Source of the DNA: Methanosarcina siciliae T4/M
Lineage (GTDB): Archaea; Halobacteriota; Methanosarcinia; Methanosarcinales; Methanosarcinaceae
Assembly (NCBI RefSeq): GCF_000970085.1
Contig: NZ_CP009506.1
Coordinates: 3,224,001 to 3,288,000, forward strand
DNA length: 64,000 nt
Reading direction: 5' to 3'
Both the position numbers and the translations under genes were made by a program. Below the pieces are notes generated by a model. It saw nothing but the letters and a program-made list of their open reading frames with translations. It did not search any database and was not told the origin of the DNA. Below, piece by piece: positions 1-9,461 of this stretch (its first letter is position 1; each line of letters starts with the position of its first letter).

Positions 1-53
1 AAGAAAAATATTCATACTTTTAAATTTTTCTTCCGTTTTTCAGAAAAGGGAAA

Positions 54-500
54 CTATCCCCTGTTGTGAATGATCTCATAGCTAACTCTTCCTCGGTTAA
101 TGCACTCCCTGACAAGCTTTTCTCTTCGGGAAAGAGCGCCGGTTTTTCCGGACTTTACTTCGACAAAGACCACCTTATTCATTTCTCCTTCGGAAAGCCC
201 GTCAAAGACGATGAAGTCCACAGGGGTGCCGAGGAACCTTGCATCCTTAGGGTTGTATTCGAAATCAGGGAAATAAGGGATCAGGTGTTCCGTGACCTTG
301 CCGCAGATTACGGCTTCGCTTTTCTTTACGGCGTCCTGGCGGATTTTTTTCTCCTCATCAAGTTTCCAGTTCCGAAAGAGAGTATCGGTTTTTTCGGAGA
401 CCGGGCGTTCCATCTCCCGTGTCTGCCAGGCTTCATACAGGTCTTTTGCACGGGATTCTACCCTACCTTTCAATTTGATGTATTTGACGAGCAGATACAC
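54..500 (-). CDS. Hjc-like endonuclease-domain protein, probably membrane-anchored
   Basis: The product is about 148 aa. Its C-terminal half looks like the PD-(D/E)xK fold of archaeal Holliday-junction-resolvase relatives: an acidic residue in 'GTPVDFIVFDG' is followed by 'VVFVEVKSGK', which supplies the E-x-K pair. The N-terminal half is charged and probably helical. The GTG at 500 cuts into a hydrophobic run. Frame-continuous sequence up to about 537 adds more leucine, isoleucine and phenylalanine before a stop, so the real protein may begin with a membrane helix at a non-ATG codon. Proteins of this family (endonuclease-related, Holliday type) are often annotated without a proven activity. 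The gene is transcribed away from the ATPase-MscS pair, with about 250 bp of AT-rich sequence between them. Family assignment is fairly safe; substrate and start are not. Confidence 0.7.
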   Translation of the reverse strand: MYLLVKYIKLKGRVESRAKDLYEAWQTREMERPVSEKTDTLFRNWKLDEEKKIRQDAVKKSEAVICGKVTEHLIPYFPDFEYNPKDARFLGTPVDFIVFDGLSEGEMNKVVFVEVKSGKTGALSRREKLVRECINRGRVSYEIIHNRG

Positions 501-747
501 TATAAGCAGGGCAAGGAAAAGAATCTCGAAGAATGAATTTCAGACTATATAAATGGCTATAAATATTTAAAAGTTCTAGCCGAATTTAGATTCTATAATT
601 ATTATATAAGCTCAATGCCCTGGAGATTCCTCTGACTGCTTTAAAAAGTTACTTAAAAAAGTCCTGCTCCTGAAAAGAACTTAATTCTGGAAAAATATTA
701 TCAGTATCTCTTAAGTACCATACAGGGAATATAAACTCGGGGATACG

Positions 748-1794
748 GTGGAGATTCAGCACAGCGACTCTGGAGAGGACAACTTCGGTAAAATACTCGG
801 ATTGCGGGAAGAAATCGGAAAAATACAGGCTTCAATTGCTGATTATGAGACCGGGAAAAAACTGAATATAGCCATAGTAGCCGGAACTCTTGCTGGAAAG
901 ACTGCTTTGCTTGGTGAAATAGAGAGAATAAATAGAAATCGTGCGGCTGGAATCATTTTATCCGAAATTGTCCGGAACAGAAAGGAGATTTCCATTCCTG
1001 ATGACACTAAAAGGGTAATGCTCTATGACAACTGTCACTATCTGTACATGCGAAAACCCGGCGGTTTTGACATCTTTTATGAGTTTCTGGACATGATAAG
1101 TTCTCAGGAAAAGCTATTCGTCACCACCTGGAACCTTTATTCCTGGAGATACCTGAGCGAAGCCTTCGGGATCGAGAGATATTTTCCGGTACAGATCTTC
1201 ATCCCTGCCTTCGAAAAAGAAAATCTCAGGCTCTTTATCCTTAAAAGGTATGGAAAAGCAGAAATCAGATTTGAAAACGATGAAGAGTCAAAAAAAGAGC
1301 CTTTCATATATATGGAAAAATACCCGCTTGAACTGTCCTCCCTGGGCAGGAAAATCTTCGTCCCGGTCCTGAAAATAAATTTGCCTTATCTGAGGCAACG
1401 CTTCCTGCACGAGGAGGAGACACAGACTGCCGAAGAAAGGGTATTTGAAAAGATCTACCTTGAATCAAAAGGTAACCCGGGAATTGCATGGAGGATCTGG
1501 GAACTCGGGCTTGATTATCCGGGGATAAAGTATGAAGATATAGGGCAGTTTTCATTTGATATCGATCTTGAGCACGAAGAGGCTTTTGTTTTAAGCCTGA
1601 TCCTTTCATACCAGGCCCTAAAAAGAACCGAAATTGCCGAAATAATAGGGTCAGAATTCAGGGCAGATAAAGTTCTCTTCAGGCTCTTAACCGGGGAACT
1701 GATTTTTAAAGATGAAGGCGCTTCCTACAGAGTCAGGCCCGAAGCCCTGCAAAGCGTAATTGCTTACATGGAAAAACTAAGGCTGGTGTGGTAA
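748..1794 (+). CDS. P-loop ATPase coupled to MscS channel gene
   Basis: The product is 348 aa. A Walker A of the form A-x4-G-K-T lies near residues 45-52 ('AGTLAGKT'), and a Walker B-like strand 'RVMLYDNCHYLY' follows near residue 90. The later part is helical with a predicted winged-helix-like end ('ALKRTEIAEIIGSEFRADKV'), as in archaeal AAA/STAND-type ATPases. The start is GTG at 748; no better ATG is present. The stop TAA at 1792-1794 touches the ATG of the MscS-like gene with no gap, so the two are surely cotranscribed and probably translationally coupled. I cannot name the family more precisely. The tight link suggests a gating, assembly or signalling role connected to membrane tension, which is inference from context only. 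Confidence 0.75.
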   Translation: MEIQHSDSGEDNFGKILGLREEIGKIQASIADYETGKKLNIAIVAGTLAGKTALLGEIERINRNRAAGIILSEIVRNRKEISIPDDTKRVMLYDNCHYLYMRKPGGFDIFYEFLDMISSQEKLFVTTWNLYSWRYLSEAFGIERYFPVQIFIPAFEKENLRLFILKRYGKAEIRFENDEESKKEPFIYMEKYPLELSSLGRKIFVPVLKINLPYLRQRFLHEEETQTAEERVFEKIYLESKGNPGIAWRIWELGLDYPGIKYEDIGQFSFDIDLEHEEAFVLSLILSYQALKRTEIAEIIGSEFRADKVLFRLLTGELIFKDEGASYRVRPEALQSVIAYMEKLRLVW

Positions 1795-2733
1795 ATGGTA
1801 AACGGAGATTCAGGCAGTCAGCAGCTTCTGGAAACCCTCAGGTCAATAGATACACAAACCATCGTAATCATGTTCCTGATTCTTGCCGCTGCCTATGTCC
1901 TTAGCAGGATTATTACCACCCTTTTATCAAAGATCTCGGAAAAAATGAGCCGGAAGGATAGGATAAAAGTAAAGATGATTATACCTACGGTAAAGTTTGG
2001 AATATATGTTCTGGCTTTTTATTACATCCTCAAGGAAATATTCAATATTTTTGGGCCCGAACTGCTCCTTCTTACAGGGCTTCTTGGTGCTGCCATCGGT
2101 TTTGGAGTCAAGGACCTTTTTGCAGACATTATAGGCGGACTTGTAATTACTTTTGAAAAGCCCTATCAGATAGGGGATAAAATATCCATTGGAGGTCATT
2201 ATGGGGAGGTTACCGATATCGGACTAAGGGCAACGAAAATGGTAACCCCTGATGACAACACCATTACAGCCCCAAACAGCCTTATCTTCAATGAAACCGT
2301 TGCCAGCGGGAATTACGGAGATTCGGAAATGATGGTTGTAATAGACCTCTATATAGCATCAGGGTCAAATGTGGAAACTGCAATGAGGATCCTGAGGGAA
2401 GCTGTTGTGAGCTCAAAATACGTCTATATCTCTGAAAGCAGCCCTGTTACTCTGCTCCACAAAGCTCTCCCGTTTTATACAATGTTAAGGGCGAAAGCTT
2501 ACGTCAATGATCTGAGGGATGAATTCAAGTTCGAATCCGATGTGCACACAAGAACCTGGATAGAATTCCTAAAAAATGGCATCAGGGCTCCCCAATTCCA
2601 TATCCTCAACCTTCCTCCAGCAGGGAAAAAACATGAATCTGATGCTCCTTCCCGGAGAAATGCCAGGTCAAATACAGTAGCCCGGAGAGATTCCGAATTT
2701 AATGCAGATTTCAGTAAGAATTTCGAGTTCTGA
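1795..2733 (+). CDS. mscS: MscS-family small-conductance mechanosensitive channel
   Basis: The product is 312 aa. There are three hydrophobic segments: about residues 20-48, about 62-85, and a pore helix near 90-125 rich in Gly and Ala ('LLTGLLGAAIGFGVKDLFAD'). This is followed by the beta domain signature 'GGLVITFEKPYQIGDKI' and the 'APNSLIFNETV' motif typical of MscS. The cytosolic alpha/beta domain ends near residue 265, and a charged Arg-rich tail follows. MscS channels open when membrane tension rises and release osmolytes on hypo-osmotic shock. The gene abuts the upstream ATPase gene exactly. The tail after residue 270 is low in conservation signals and may be disordered. Confidence 0.93.
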   Translation: MVNGDSGSQQLLETLRSIDTQTIVIMFLILAAAYVLSRIITTLLSKISEKMSRKDRIKVKMIIPTVKFGIYVLAFYYILKEIFNIFGPELLLLTGLLGAAIGFGVKDLFADIIGGLVITFEKPYQIGDKISIGGHYGEVTDIGLRATKMVTPDDNTITAPNSLIFNETVASGNYGDSEMMVVIDLYIASGSNVETAMRILREAVVSSKYVYISESSPVTLLHKALPFYTMLRAKAYVNDLRDEFKFESDVHTRTWIEFLKNGIRAPQFHILNLPPAGKKHESDAPSRRNARSNTVARRDSEFNADFSKNFEF

Positions 2734-3283
2734 GTTCATTTGTTCAGTTCAGTATTTTATGCAGTTCTTTAAACCGAACGTCAGAAATAATATTTTCTGT
2801 TTTTTCTCCTCGCACCCCGGGTCTGTAGCCGGCCTTCTGCCCGGAAAAAAGAACTGAAGAATACTCCTGCCGGTCTTAGGAATACTAACTTTTACCCCGG
2901 AAACCACCTTAAAATCAGACCATATCGGATATCTCCTCCTGCTTGTCTGGAGCGACATTGTAAAAAATTCTTTTCGACACCCAATATAGATAATGACATT
3001 ACATTGGTAAGAAATATTGAAATGCAGTCCTCTTGAGTGAGCTCACTTCTTAGCCCATAAATAGTCTTCTTGAGCTCAGCTCCCGACTCTGATTCTTTTA
3101 TAAATTATAGTCTGCTTGAGCGAAGCGAAACAGGCTGCGTACTGTTGCGATTACATCGCAACTCCCAGAGAATCTCCGATTTCCTGCGATCCCGAGGCGC
3201 AATTCGGGCAGCGAAACTCGGATAAAATATAAAAAAGTAAGCAGCTTTGGATGCTGCTTTAACCAGGGAATTTATTTTTGCAT
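2734..3283. other. Intergenic stretch with a palindromic repeat element
   Basis: No convincing gene was found between the MscS gene and the surface-protein operon. A 69-codon frame on the minus strand at 2749-2958 has no ribosome site or recognisable content. The right half holds a palindromic element described separately at 3108-3221. A shorter related phrase ('cttcttgagc') lies just left of it near 3066. Confidence 0.5.
3108..3221 (+). repeat. Palindromic intergenic repeat element, copy A
   Basis: This copy opens with 'agtctgcttgagc' and 'agcgaaacag'. It then forms a hairpin from TTGCGA at 3145-3150 and TCGCAA at 3156-3161, and a second hairpin from CCCGA at 3191-3195 and TCGGG at 3204-3208 with an 8-nt loop. 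Copy B at 20151-20275 has the same opening and order of hairpins. The first stem has a different sequence in the two copies, so base pairing rather than primary sequence is kept. Confidence 0.75.
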
Positions 3284-4399
3284 TTAGACCTTTCTTCTCA
3301 TGACGCAGTATGCGGCTCCAACAGCTCCCAGAAAAGCTGCGGATTCAAAGCCAGGCGTGGAACGCCAGCCTCCACTTGAAGCCTTTGCGGGTTCGGATGC
3401 CACATCATCTTCTGCATCAGCAGTCGGAACAGGCTCGACTTCTATCGAACCAGAATCGTCTCCAGCAACAATTACAAAGGACCCGAAACCTGGAGTCTCG
3501 GCTTCGAAATAGACGTAAGTGTCGCTTTCCTCGTCTAATTTCTCTGTATCAAGTTTGCTCCATGAATCGTCATAGTACCAGAGGTTTAACGAATCTGCAT
3601 CAATCTCGTTTTCCTCAAGCCAGGCCTTTTCGACTCTGAAACCGACAACTGCGTTCTCGATGTTATCAGAGTTTGCAATTCCTCCTGAACCCACCCAGAT
3701 GTTCACGTTCTTATAGACCGTGCCCTCGGGCAGATTCGGAACCAGATTGGATTGGCCTTTCAGCATTTCGGCAATGGTAGTGATTTTTCCAAGAGTTTTC
3801 TTGGCATCAAACTCCACATACCTTATGCAGGTTACCCCATTTGGAAAATCAAACCTTACATGTGTTCCGTTGGTGACAAACGCCTGAGAAAGCTCTTTAG
3901 CCTCTACATTGCTCTGGAGTTCGGGGGAACCTCCAGCTCCGCCACTTGAACTGCTACCTGAACTCTTACGTGAACTGCCGCCTGAACTTCCTGAGGTTGA
4001 TACTACCTTGATAGAAGAACTGGCCGGAAGAACAGAGAATTCAGCTTTGTTGACGTCTCTTAAAAGTCCCACGAACTGGTATGTACCGGTTGACTCAGGA
4101 GCTTTAAGAGTGTAGCTGAAGCTCTCGTCATTAATCAGCAGGAAAGAAATCTTGCTGCCATTTACAGTTACAGCTTCTTCCGGAAGGGTCGAGCTGACGT
4201 ATGTGAAACCTGCAGGAATCTTTTCCAGAACCTGCCCGGCTACCCCATAATCAGCTACATTTATCGTTACTTCAAATACCTCACTGGTACTAACGGAAGA
4301 AGGAAGAGTCCTTTCTGCACTGCCTGCAGAAGCCGGTACCGTACATAATATCAGGCCCAGGAGTAGCACAAAAGCAATTTTAAATTCAGGCCTTTTCAT
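3284..4399 (-). CDS. Secreted surface protein with PGF-pre-PGF domain and PGF-CTERM tail
   Basis: The product is 371 aa and is the last gene of a four-gene operon. Residues 1-26 form a signal peptide ending near 'TVPASAGSAE'. An adhesin-like beta region of about 100 residues follows, then a Ser/Gly-rich linker (about 135-160), then a PGF-pre-PGF domain at about 165-315, recognised by 'YVEFDAKKTLGKITTIAE' and 'FEAETPGFGSFVIVAG'. The C-terminus has 'STPGFESAAFLGAVGAAY' and basic residues, the layout of PGF-CTERM sorting signals processed by archaeosortase A. The start ATG overlaps the TGA of the preceding gene, with GGATAGGAT as ribosome site. The role is probably cell-envelope structure or adhesion; ligand unknown. 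The same domain recurs in the NosD-type protein at 52675-55494. Confidence 0.85.
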   Translation of the reverse strand: MKRPEFKIAFVLLLGLILCTVPASAGSAERTLPSSVSTSEVFEVTINVADYGVAGQVLEKIPAGFTYVSSTLPEEAVTVNGSKISFLLINDESFSYTLKAPESTGTYQFVGLLRDVNKAEFSVLPASSSIKVVSTSGSSGGSSRKSSGSSSSGGAGGSPELQSNVEAKELSQAFVTNGTHVRFDFPNGVTCIRYVEFDAKKTLGKITTIAEMLKGQSNLVPNLPEGTVYKNVNIWVGSGGIANSDNIENAVVGFRVEKAWLEENEIDADSLNLWYYDDSWSKLDTEKLDEESDTYVYFEAETPGFGSFVIVAGDDSGSIEVEPVPTADAEDDVASEPAKASSGGWRSTPGFESAAFLGAVGAAYCVMRRKV

Positions 4400-5217
4400 A
4401 TCCTATCCCACCCGTCAGCAAAATAAATTGCCAGAATTTCATATTTGAGCCTGCTGGAAATTTCATTATTATTTACAATGTTTTTGATTTCTTCGGCAGA
4501 GAGACTCTTATCAGCGCCTCCAAACATTGTCGCAATCTCATTTTCTGAAACTACGGTAATCGAGATACTATCGCTGTCTGTAACTGTATTCCCAAAGTAG
4601 TCCGTAGCTGTAAGGGCGAGTTTAAACTCTCCTGCCAGAGTGCTGCTCACATCGCAAGTGTAAATGTCTCCGCTTTCGGGCGTCAGAGAAACAACTTCTC
4701 CACCGAGGGGGGTGAGGTCGATGGTTACTGACATAACCCCGGAAGTTTCATCCGAGACTTTTGCCCTGATAGTTGAGTAATCCTCTCCGTCATTCAGGAT
4801 GTACACAGGAGATGCAGAGCAGCTTTCTATGACGGGAGGTACAAACTCCCCTTCAAAAGTAAGATCGAGCTCTACTGGAACAGCACCATGCTGATAGGTC
4901 ACAGAAACAGGTTCAGATTCAACGAGACCCAGTTTGAAGATAATTTCCTTTCCATTATCCTCTTCAGTACCCGAGACACCAAGCTCATATTCTCCTGCTT
5001 TATCGATAGTACTACTACCAGCAAGCTCGGAATCTATATATGCTGAAATTATAGTTCCTGTGGGTACATCTGCACCTTCCGTAATCAGCTTTCCGGAAAA
5101 TACGTTTGGAAGCGAAGGAATAGTATTGCTGGCAGATGCAACCGGAACAAGGGATATGCCCAGTGTCAGAATAACCAGGCACACTAATGTTCTTAAGTAT
5201 TTGTCCTTGATGGTCAT
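4396..5217 (-). CDS. Secreted surface protein with Ig-like domain, no anchor
   Basis: The product is 273 aa with a signal peptide at residues 1-29. Residues about 35-120 form a beta domain ('PTGTIISAYIDSEL') that is clearly related to the one in the neighbouring 226-aa protein. Residues about 130-225 look like a bacterial/archaeal Ig-like domain ('VSDETSGVMSVTIDL'). The last 40 residues ('LSAEEIKNIVNNNEISS') are helical and resemble a dockerin-like or EF-hand-like end, without clear calcium ligands. There is no PGF-CTERM tail, so the protein must be released or held by a partner from the same operon. AAGGTGAT precedes the ATG. It overlaps the next gene by ATGA. Confidence 0.75.
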   Translation of the reverse strand: MTIKDKYLRTLVCLVILTLGISLVPVASASNTIPSLPNVFSGKLITEGADVPTGTIISAYIDSELAGSSTIDKAGEYELGVSGTEEDNGKEIIFKLGLVESEPVSVTYQHGAVPVELDLTFEGEFVPPVIESCSASPVYILNDGEDYSTIRAKVSDETSGVMSVTIDLTPLGGEVVSLTPESGDIYTCDVSSTLAGEFKLALTATDYFGNTVTDSDSISITVVSENEIATMFGGADKSLSAEEIKNIVNNNEISSRLKYEILAIYFADGWDRI

Positions 5218-5272
5218 CTTATCACCTTGAGATTTTTCACGTTACCCGTGCAGATCCTTTTAGAGAAATCCA

Positions 5273-5953
5273 TCAGGGTTTCCTTCTTGCTTCCCTCCCA
5301 AGCTTTGAGCCGAAAGTGAGCATAATGAGGCCTGCAACCGCATAAATAATCTGAAAACCTGGAGTACTGTTTGTTTCAGAAGATTCGTCAGAAGATTCCG
5401 CACTCTGTTCGGTTTCGGTACCTTCACCTGAATTGGCAGCTGCACTTTCCTGAACCTCTACCTCCGGTTGAGTGACTGAACTATTAATGACTTCAGCTCC
5501 AGAAGTTTCCGATTCGCTGGTTTCTACTGATCCGGAACTTGAACTTGATGCTGAGCTCTTTTTAGAACTTCCTGAGTCGGCTACATCCCCTACCGACAAT
5601 TCGATGGATAAGACCTGCTTTCCGGATTCCCAGTCATAATTCAGACCCGAATCCTCTTCATCTACCTTAAAAGTAACTGGCTTTCCCTCGTCCTCGGATT
5701 CTCCGGGAATCAAGAGATAGAAACTTCCTGAGGAACTATTTATGATAGCCTCTTTTACCAGCTCTCCATCAAGGTAAGCTGCAACAACAGTGCCCGTAGG
5801 AGCCGGATCTCCATCAATCAGGGCGACCCCCTCCACTGTCATCGGAAGCAAAGGAACTGCCCCTTCCTCTGCCATACATGTATGAGACGCTGTTAAAAAA
5901 AACAACATAAGTACAGCTGTTCCCAATAAACTATTTTTTAATATCCTGTTCAT
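5273..5953 (-). CDS. Small secreted surface protein with PGF-CTERM-like tail
   Basis: The product is 226 aa. It has a signal peptide (residues 1-28), then one compact beta domain with 'DGDPAPTGTVVAAYLDGEL' at about 50-68, which is homologous to the first domain of the 273-aa neighbour. A long Ser/Glu/Thr-rich stalk (about 125-195) leads to 'STPGFQIIYAVAGLIMLTFG' and basic residues, as in PGF-CTERM sorting tails. The layout is a single domain on a disordered, probably glycosylated, stalk. GGAGG lies 7 nt before the ATG. No ligand can be predicted. Confidence 0.78.
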   Translation of the reverse strand: MNRILKNSLLGTAVLMLFFLTASHTCMAEEGAVPLLPMTVEGVALIDGDPAPTGTVVAAYLDGELVKEAIINSSSGSFYLLIPGESEDEGKPVTFKVDEEDSGLNYDWESGKQVLSIELSVGDVADSGSSKKSSASSSSSGSVETSESETSGAEVINSSVTQPEVEVQESAAANSGEGTETEQSAESSDESSETNSTPGFQIIYAVAGLIMLTFGSKLGREARRKP

Positions 5954-6043
5954 GATTTACCTCCGATTGCTACGCAAACAAGAAAAAAGAAAAAACTTCA
6001 GCCTGAATGGCTGAAAAGTTGCTTGCTTTCGAAATTTCACCCC

Positions 6044-8569
6044 TTACACGGTACCATCGTCGGCTCCATCGTCGGGAATGATTCCATCGACGTAGAACTC
6101 CACGTTTTCGACGGAAGCATAGGTACCGGGTTCCTTCATGAATACCCAGTATCCCTGTCCTGGGACCATAAGACCATCAAATTCAAGTGTTCCAACAGGG
6201 CACGGATCCATTCCTTCTGGAACACCGTCATCACCGACCAGGTCTAAGACTCCAAGAGAGATTGTACCCCCCCAACCTTCATTGCAAGAATACGTGATGA
6301 TGTTGGAGAACTTATACTCTAAGCCCAGAAGGCCCTGCAGTGAACCCAGAGTCTCGGACCAGTGTACAGGTACTGTAGAGGTGTGTCCTATCATCTGCCA
6401 TCCACAATCCAGGTCCAGAGACGGAGGCACATCAGGAGTTGAACTATCAAGTGACATTGGCTTGAACTTTACATTGCTCACGCAGGCTTCCGGAGTGTAG
6501 ACCCAGTAGCCCCTACATGGTTCGATGCAGTCCGGGAATACCCAGTCACAACCGTCCCAGTAAATGACTGTGGTGCATTCTCCAAAGACCGAGTCCGGGT
6601 CAGCATTGAATGTAGCCGGAGTCTTGGGCACGGATTTCAGGTTCCAGCCTGCATCAAGCATGAGGCTCATGTCTTCGTATGTCCGGACAGGCCCGCAAAC
6701 GGCAAAGCAATCGTTGTAGTTGCCAGCCCAATCCAGGGCAATAACAGCTACCCAGTAGTCCCGACCATAGACAAGAGGTTCTCCACCAAATCCTCCGATA
6801 TTCATGTCTGTATCAAGGATACACACGCCGTTTTCATCATATTCGGATGTAAGTGCGTCGAATGTATATCCGTCATAATATGGTTCTGCCAGTTGCATCT
6901 CCTCAATGCATGAGGGCTCGCATTCGCTGATTAAAACCACATATGGAGTAGATAAAGGATCGGTTGGGTCGAAGCAAAGATCGTCCTCGATGTTATTATC
7001 CCAGCTAACGTACAGTCTAGGCGCATCACATGTATAGAGCCAAGGCATATCCGATTGGCTCAGCGCGTCAACAACACACAGGTTTGCTACGGCAGCCGGG
7101 GCAGTACAGTCAACAGAGAAAGAACATGGGTCAGGTTGGTACTCCCTGCCTGCACAGTCAGTGATACACACTGTCCAGAGCATATCTATGCCTTCATCCA
7201 CTTCCACATTCACGGAATAACAGTTAACCTCGTCTTCACCGACAACGCACGTGCCCTCCTTCACTACCTCGCCGTTAATGAGCAGTTCGTAATCGAAAGG
7301 CAGCCCTGCTCCTCCTGAAACACTGAAGTTAAATTCCGGGCATGCAGAAACGAACTCATCATCCGGGAAATTGAGGCAGACTTCAAGCCCTTCACAGTTG
7401 ACATAGAACTCCTGGACTTCGCTCGTAAAGCAGTTTCCTGCAAGATCCTCAACTTCAACGTACCATGTGTAAGCCCCGTCCGCGAAAGCATATGGGACGT
7501 CTATGGTTACGAGACTGTCGGAGGGCATATACCCGGACATTGCCTCAGCAAGTTCTCCGTTGATGAACACCGGGTACCCCTCAGCAGGTTCTCCGTTGAT
7601 GTACACCTGGTAACATAGATCCAGCTCACAGTCGTCAGAGAAATCATCATCAGCGGTGAAACTGAATGTCATGAAGGGAATGGGATAGGAGGGATCATAT
7701 GAGGAATTCAGAGGATCAAAGCGCGGATCATATGGATCAAAGGGATCCTCGGGATCAAAGAGATCGGGATTGATGACGCAGCTGGCTTCCGGGGAAATAA
7801 GTACCGCACTCGGACAGTCGGTGTCCACGTACAGGTCGAAGTCTCCAGAGATACAAATGTTTCCTGCTTCGTCTTCGAGTTCGATTCTCCATTGATAATA
7901 GCCATCATCCAGATCAGTCTCATATGTGACATATCCGTCACAATCCACAACCCCTGTTTTCTTCTCAATATCATTGATAAAGATGGCATAGGCAACTGTA
8001 TCACTCAGTTTATCGATGGCCTGGATATTGAAGCATACACAATTTGTATTGACACCAATTCCCGGTTCAATTATAGTAAACTTCGGAGCTTCGTTGTCAA
8101 TCACAAAGGCGTAGTAATCAGTCTCCTCAACCCCTTCAATCACAACTTCCGCCGGTATCCCTTCCGGTGGCACGCCGCCTAAGATGGCTCCAGGAGCATA
8201 TGCGCTATCCAAAATGGCTCCATATACTATCACGTCAACAGCATCGTTTACATCGCCTTGAACTAAGTATTCACCACACCAGACAGTACCACTGTCATCC
8301 TTTGGAGTCATTACAATGACGGTGGGATTCAGACCATAGTCACAAACAGTGAAAGCCGCATAATTGACGGCTTTGTTGAAGGTTACAGTGGCTTCTACAA
8401 CGTCTCCCGCCGCGAAAGGACCTTCGTCACTGTAGACGATATTATCAACGCACAGATCAACTGGAAGCGATACAGTATCTGTATTTTCCGTATCTCCTAT
8501 TGCACTTGCTGTTCCTGCTAAAAGGAACATAATTAGCAGTGCACCAAATAACATTATTTTTTGTTTCAT
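6044..8569 (-). CDS. Large Cys-rich acidic secreted protein, first gene of surface operon
   Basis: The product is 841 aa from the ATG at 8569, which AGGTG precedes by 6 nt; a GTG three codons upstream is also open. A signal peptide (about 1-24, 'LAGTASAIG') is followed by successive beta-sandwich units that carry many Cys and Asp/Glu residues ('IDNEAPKFTI', 'VDTDCPSAVLISPEASC'), suggestive of Ig-like folds with disulfides. The last 220 residues hold two copies of a 'GWNLKSVPK ... GYWVY' / 'GWQMIGHTS ... GYWVF' module. There is no C-terminal anchor, so retention would need another operon member. I recognise no named family. A long AT-rich leader lies upstream. The three downstream genes follow with small or no gaps and are probably cotranscribed. 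Confidence 0.75.
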   Translation of the reverse strand: MKQKIMLFGALLIMFLLAGTASAIGDTENTDTVSLPVDLCVDNIVYSDEGPFAAGDVVEATVTFNKAVNYAAFTVCDYGLNPTVIVMTPKDDSGTVWCGEYLVQGDVNDAVDVIVYGAILDSAYAPGAILGGVPPEGIPAEVVIEGVEETDYYAFVIDNEAPKFTIIEPGIGVNTNCVCFNIQAIDKLSDTVAYAIFINDIEKKTGVVDCDGYVTYETDLDDGYYQWRIELEDEAGNICISGDFDLYVDTDCPSAVLISPEASCVINPDLFDPEDPFDPYDPRFDPLNSSYDPSYPIPFMTFSFTADDDFSDDCELDLCYQVYINGEPAEGYPVFINGELAEAMSGYMPSDSLVTIDVPYAFADGAYTWYVEVEDLAGNCFTSEVQEFYVNCEGLEVCLNFPDDEFVSACPEFNFSVSGGAGLPFDYELLINGEVVKEGTCVVGEDEVNCYSVNVEVDEGIDMLWTVCITDCAGREYQPDPCSFSVDCTAPAAVANLCVVDALSQSDMPWLYTCDAPRLYVSWDNNIEDDLCFDPTDPLSTPYVVLISECEPSCIEEMQLAEPYYDGYTFDALTSEYDENGVCILDTDMNIGGFGGEPLVYGRDYWVAVIALDWAGNYNDCFAVCGPVRTYEDMSLMLDAGWNLKSVPKTPATFNADPDSVFGECTTVIYWDGCDWVFPDCIEPCRGYWVYTPEACVSNVKFKPMSLDSSTPDVPPSLDLDCGWQMIGHTSTVPVHWSETLGSLQGLLGLEYKFSNIITYSCNEGWGGTISLGVLDLVGDDGVPEGMDPCPVGTLEFDGLMVPGQGYWVFMKEPGTYASVENVEFYVDGIIPDDGADDGTV

Positions 8570-9461
8570 ATTCTGCACCTAGATTCCGCAAATGTTCAAT
8601 TTTATTCTGAGTCCAACATTGAGTATTATATTAGATGAAATAAATTTTTAAAGTAGCGAGTTGTAGCAGATTCCAGTTAGCTTGAACACAACCATACGAA
8701 CAGTCTAGAAATTTTTGAAGTAATTATTGGTTAAAAATTAAATAAAATAAGACTGTAGGAAATTTACAGCTTTTAATGATAAAACTGTTTTGCGCCTCAC
8801 CTCCTGAAATTAATTAATCGAATCAATTTTGCCTCGATTAGTAGATCAAAAAGCTACCACCTTTCCAAAGCCTTTTTCAGGCAGGAATGTGTTAGCTTCT
8901 CCCTCTGGAGCGGCAAGTCTTAACCCCATTAAGTCTTAACCCCATTAAGTCTTGCACAGCAGGGGAATTATGAACCAACCCCGTTTTTATTGTCTGAACT
9001 GACCCATCAGCCCGACCATCAGACATACACCTATTAATTGTAAAATGCAAATTCTCCACCAGGCAAATCCTTATGGATTATAAATATTTCACATTTAATA
9101 TAGCATATGTCTTTTTATATTATCCTAGGATGATAATATGAAATAACTTATGCAAATATTTGATATAAATCTTTCTAAAAATTATTAGATGTTAAATATA
9201 GTCCGAAAGATATAATAGATATTAAATAATGAAGAATTTTTGAAAATTAATTTTAAATAATTGGAATACTTATAAGTAACCACATAGAAAATATATAAAA
9301 GTAAACACTCTTAACGAAAAGAGTTCATCAGAAAGAATGGAAAAAATACTGGAAATTAAAGGAACAAGCTTCTCCCTCTAAAAAGTATATACTCACAGAT
9401 TTAAATGTGAAACAACATACTTTACCAAAAGGCATTTCATGCCACAGGGGAGGAATTCAAA
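8570..9461. other. Long AT-rich divergent intergenic region
   Basis: About 890 bp separate the divergent surface operon and the coiled-coil gene. I see no gene here. It contains a short tandem repeat (8915-8953) and very AT-rich sequence from about 9050 to 9300 that could hold promoters for both directions. No TATA box can be singled out with confidence. Confidence 0.5.
8915..8953. repeat. 16-bp tandem repeat, 2.4 copies
   Basis: The unit 'aagtcttaaccccatt' occurs at 8915-8930 and 8931-8946, followed by a partial copy 'aagtctt'. The two complete copies are identical. No function is evident. Confidence 0.85.

Noticed and set aside
2749..2958. 69-codon minus-strand frame after the MscS gene
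   Set aside because: No ribosome site or conserved-looking content, and its end runs into the MscS gene's 3' flank.
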